This document shows positions 6,441 to 6,533 of a stretch of DNA of 6,533 bases, in pieces. The notes under the pieces are model-generated. The model made no database searches. It saw only the letters and a program-made list of their open reading frames with translations, and was not told the origin of the DNA. The stretch is from Bacteroidota bacterium (GTDB lineage Bacteria > Bacteroidota > Bacteroidia > B-17B0 > Aurantibacillaceae): positions 1 to 6,533 of the forward strand of contig JANYGR010000490.1 in NCBI GenBank assembly GCA_025359355.1. The letters run 5' to 3'. Each line of letters begins with the position of its first letter. Position 1 is the stretch's first letter. Both the position numbers and the translations under genes were made by a program.

Positions 6441-6533
6441 ATGATGGATTATAAAGAATCATTTAAGCATGTTTTACCCGAAGGGTTATTAGAATACTTT
6501 GATTTAAAGCAGATAAAACTAATATCAGAAACA
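6441..6533 (+). CDS. Start of a probable ISAon1-type transposase N-terminal-region protein (cut by window edge)
   Basis: Thirty-one codons are visible, beginning with two consecutive ATGs (6441 and 6444); the second gives MDYKESFKHVLPEGLLEYFD and is the likelier start. The block LPEGLLEYFDL (12-22 from the first Met) is what I remember as the opening of the small N-terminal-region proteins of ISAon1-family insertion sequences, common in Bacteroidota, where a separate catalytic transposase ORF follows. An in-frame stop at 6405-6407 excludes a longer N-terminus. The catalytic part, if present, lies beyond the window, so I cannot tell an intact element from a remnant. The identification rests on one short motif recalled from memory and is moderate. 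The left end of the element would lie somewhere between the purA terminator (6322) and 6441; I could not define a terminal inverted repeat because the other end is not visible. Confidence 0.55.
   Translation, partial: MMDYKESFKHVLPEGLLEYFDLKQIKLISET

Overview
The window looks like a piece of chromosome from a member of the Bacteroidota. The DNA is AT-rich and start codons lack purine-rich Shine-Dalgarno sequences. Two genes are preceded by the TAnnTTTG -7 element typical of this phylum. The lipoprotein carries a charged CKKDD sequence after its lipid-attachment cysteine, and the protein sequences read as Bacteroidota versions of their families. I cannot name a genus.

Left part, minus strand, read right to left (4095 down to 1): four co-directional genes. 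First is a fused two-domain ABC transporter ATPase of the Opp/Dpp peptide type. Seven bases later comes a DedA-family membrane protein, so these two are probably co-transcribed. After 74 bases (79 from the DedA stop codon start) there is a small SET-domain protein, and after a further 82 bases the N-terminal 345 residues of a UvrD/PcrA-type DNA helicase, which is cut by the left edge. No convincing terminator separates these genes, but the last two may have their own promoters.

Middle and right part, plus strand: a 202-base divergent intergenic region leads to an unrecognised lipoprotein gene that begins with TTG. It is followed by a perfect 11-bp hairpin, then a -7 element and a complete purA (adenylosuccinate synthetase), closed by a strong intrinsic terminator with a 16-bp stem. 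The lipoprotein and purA share an identical 11-base promoter core but look like separate transcription units.

At the right edge, beyond the purA terminator, the first 31 codons of a plus-strand ORF resemble the N-terminal-region protein of ISAon1-type transposases, so an insertion sequence probably begins here. A short minus-strand ORF overlaps this junction and may be a gene remnant or chance.

Most of the window is housekeeping. I found no evidence of a new multi-gene system. The points worth a second look are the bacterial SET-domain protein, the ATPase-DedA coupling without visible permeases, the orphan surface-type lipoprotein, and the insertion-sequence junction downstream of purA.
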